Source: JBCCZC01 sp039188505 (GTDB taxonomy: Bacteria > Pseudomonadota > Gammaproteobacteria > Xanthomonadales > SZUA-38). From it: a stretch of DNA of 15,790 nucleotides. The notes below the pieces were generated by a model. The model saw only the letters and a list, made by a program, of their open reading frames with translations. It did not search any database and was not told where the DNA came from. Numbering within the stretch: the stretch's first letter is position 1; every line of letters starts with the position of its first letter. Where the stretch lies: positions 1-15,790 of the forward strand of contig JBCCZC010000091.1 of assembly GCA_039188505.1 (NCBI GenBank). Reading direction: 5' to 3'. The position numbers and the translations under genes are program-made. Shown piece by piece: positions 15,171 to 15,790 of the stretch.

Positions 15171-15790
15171 GCGTTGTCCTCCGAAACGGGAACCTCGATC
15201 AGCGCGCTCATGCCGGGTAGGAGGACCCCTTCCGGCAGACGTCGCAGTCGAATCTCTGCACGGTGGTAAGCCGCGCGGCCCCAGTCGGCCTTTTCCTCCG
15301 GTGCGGTTCCGAGCAATTCGAGTACGCCCGTGACCTCGGCGTCCGGCAGCGCGTCGAAGCGAACGAGTACCTCGCTACCCGCCTCGACACGCGGCGCGTC
15401 GACCTCGTTGATCCAGGCGATCACCAGCACCGTACCGTCATCGGCAACGCGGGCAATCTCCCATCCTGTGTTGACGGTGTCGCCAGTCGAGAATTTATTG
15501 CCCATCCAGGGATGTGATCCGTAGATCATGAAGCCGGGCTGGGACGCGCGAATCTCGAAGGAAGTCAGCATGTTCTCCGCGCGCTCGATCCGCTGGAGCT
15601 TGAGATTGCGATCGAGCTTCAGCGTTCGTTCGCGCTCAGCCAGCTTCTCGCGAATGTCCTCGACGGCCTTGCCATACTGCACCGTGAGATTCTCGGCGCG
15701 CTCGAGCGCCAGCTGGTTCTCCGCATGCTCGAGCTCGCCGACAAACTCCGCGGGAACGTCAGCCTCCATCGCTGCGACGTCCTGTTCGAC
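15167..15790 (-). CDS. Third HlyD-family adaptor-like protein, N-terminus beyond the window
   Basis: 207 codons are visible and the frame stays open to the right edge; an internal ATG at 15769 is not convincing as the start, because an adaptor needs an N-terminal lipoyl half and membrane anchor. Visible parts are the second arm of a coiled coil (about the first 75 residues, Glu/Arg/Leu-rich), the second lipoyl half (SFEIRASQPGFMIYGSHPWM and a GNKFSTGDTV stretch) and a beta-barrel (VIAWINEVDAPRVEAGSEVL through VTGVLELLG), ending in LLPGMSALIEV. Its barrel and ending closely parallel the next adaptor, and both stop without a membrane-proximal domain. The stop overlaps the next start by four bases (ATGA), so the genes are cotranscribed. 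Confidence 0.85.
   Translation of the reverse strand, partial: VEQDVAAMEADVPAEFVGELEHAENQLALERAENLTVQYGKAVEDIREKLAERERTLKLDRNLKLQRIERAENMLTSFEIRASQPGFMIYGSHPWMGNKFSTGDTVNTGWEIARVADDGTVLVIAWINEVDAPRVEAGSEVLVRFDALPDAEVTGVLELLGTAPEEKADWGRAAYHRAEIRLRRLPEGVLLPGMSALIEVPVSEDNA

Overview
This is a GC-rich (roughly two-thirds G+C by eye), gene-dense chromosomal segment from a Gram-negative bacterium. The evidence is three Sec or lipoprotein signal peptides, periplasmic adaptor proteins, a MacB/FtsX-type permease and a secreted beta-helix protein. The C-terminal ending FRSSFE on the beta-helix protein and the general protein flavour point, from memory, to the Lysobacterales/Xanthomonadales side of the Gammaproteobacteria (for example Wenzhouxiangella-like). 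That placement is inference, because there is no rRNA or other marker gene here.

Layout. (1) Positions 1-1949, plus strand: the 3' part of a TPR protein with an O-GlcNAc-transferase-like (GT41/SPINDLY) C-terminus whose active site looks degraded. (2) 1980-4205, minus: a secreted, right-handed beta-helix (polymorphic-outer-membrane-protein-like) surface protein. (3) 4352-6655, minus: a three-part protein made of a TIGR03032-type propeller, TPRs and a GT9/heptosyltransferase-like domain. (4) 6656-7109: no intact gene. It holds the decayed C-terminus of a SpoIIE/PPM-type phosphatase with an in-frame stop, and a strong perfect hairpin. (5) 7110-8399 and 8411-11587, minus: a two-gene operon of periplasmic amidohydrolase-family proteins. 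They contain three amidohydrolase domains in total, of which only one keeps the metal ligands. (6) 11705-15790, minus: a tightly overlapping operon with three successive HlyD/MacA-type adaptor proteins (the first cut by the window edge) and a MacB-like ABC permease. No ATPase gene is visible, so it is expected beyond the right edge.

How the genes may work together. The left third has two TPR-linked glycosyltransferase-like proteins on either side of a secreted Asn/Ser/Thr-rich beta-helix. This recalls known systems in which a dedicated glycosyltransferase decorates a beta-helical surface protein, but the link here is a hypothesis from gene order. The middle operon looks like one active periplasmic hydrolase with two pseudoenzyme-like companions, of unknown substrate. 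The right operon is an envelope export or lipid/peptide efflux assembly of the MacAB type with an unusual number of adaptors. No CRISPR array, tRNA, rRNA, insertion sequence or prophage gene was recognised.
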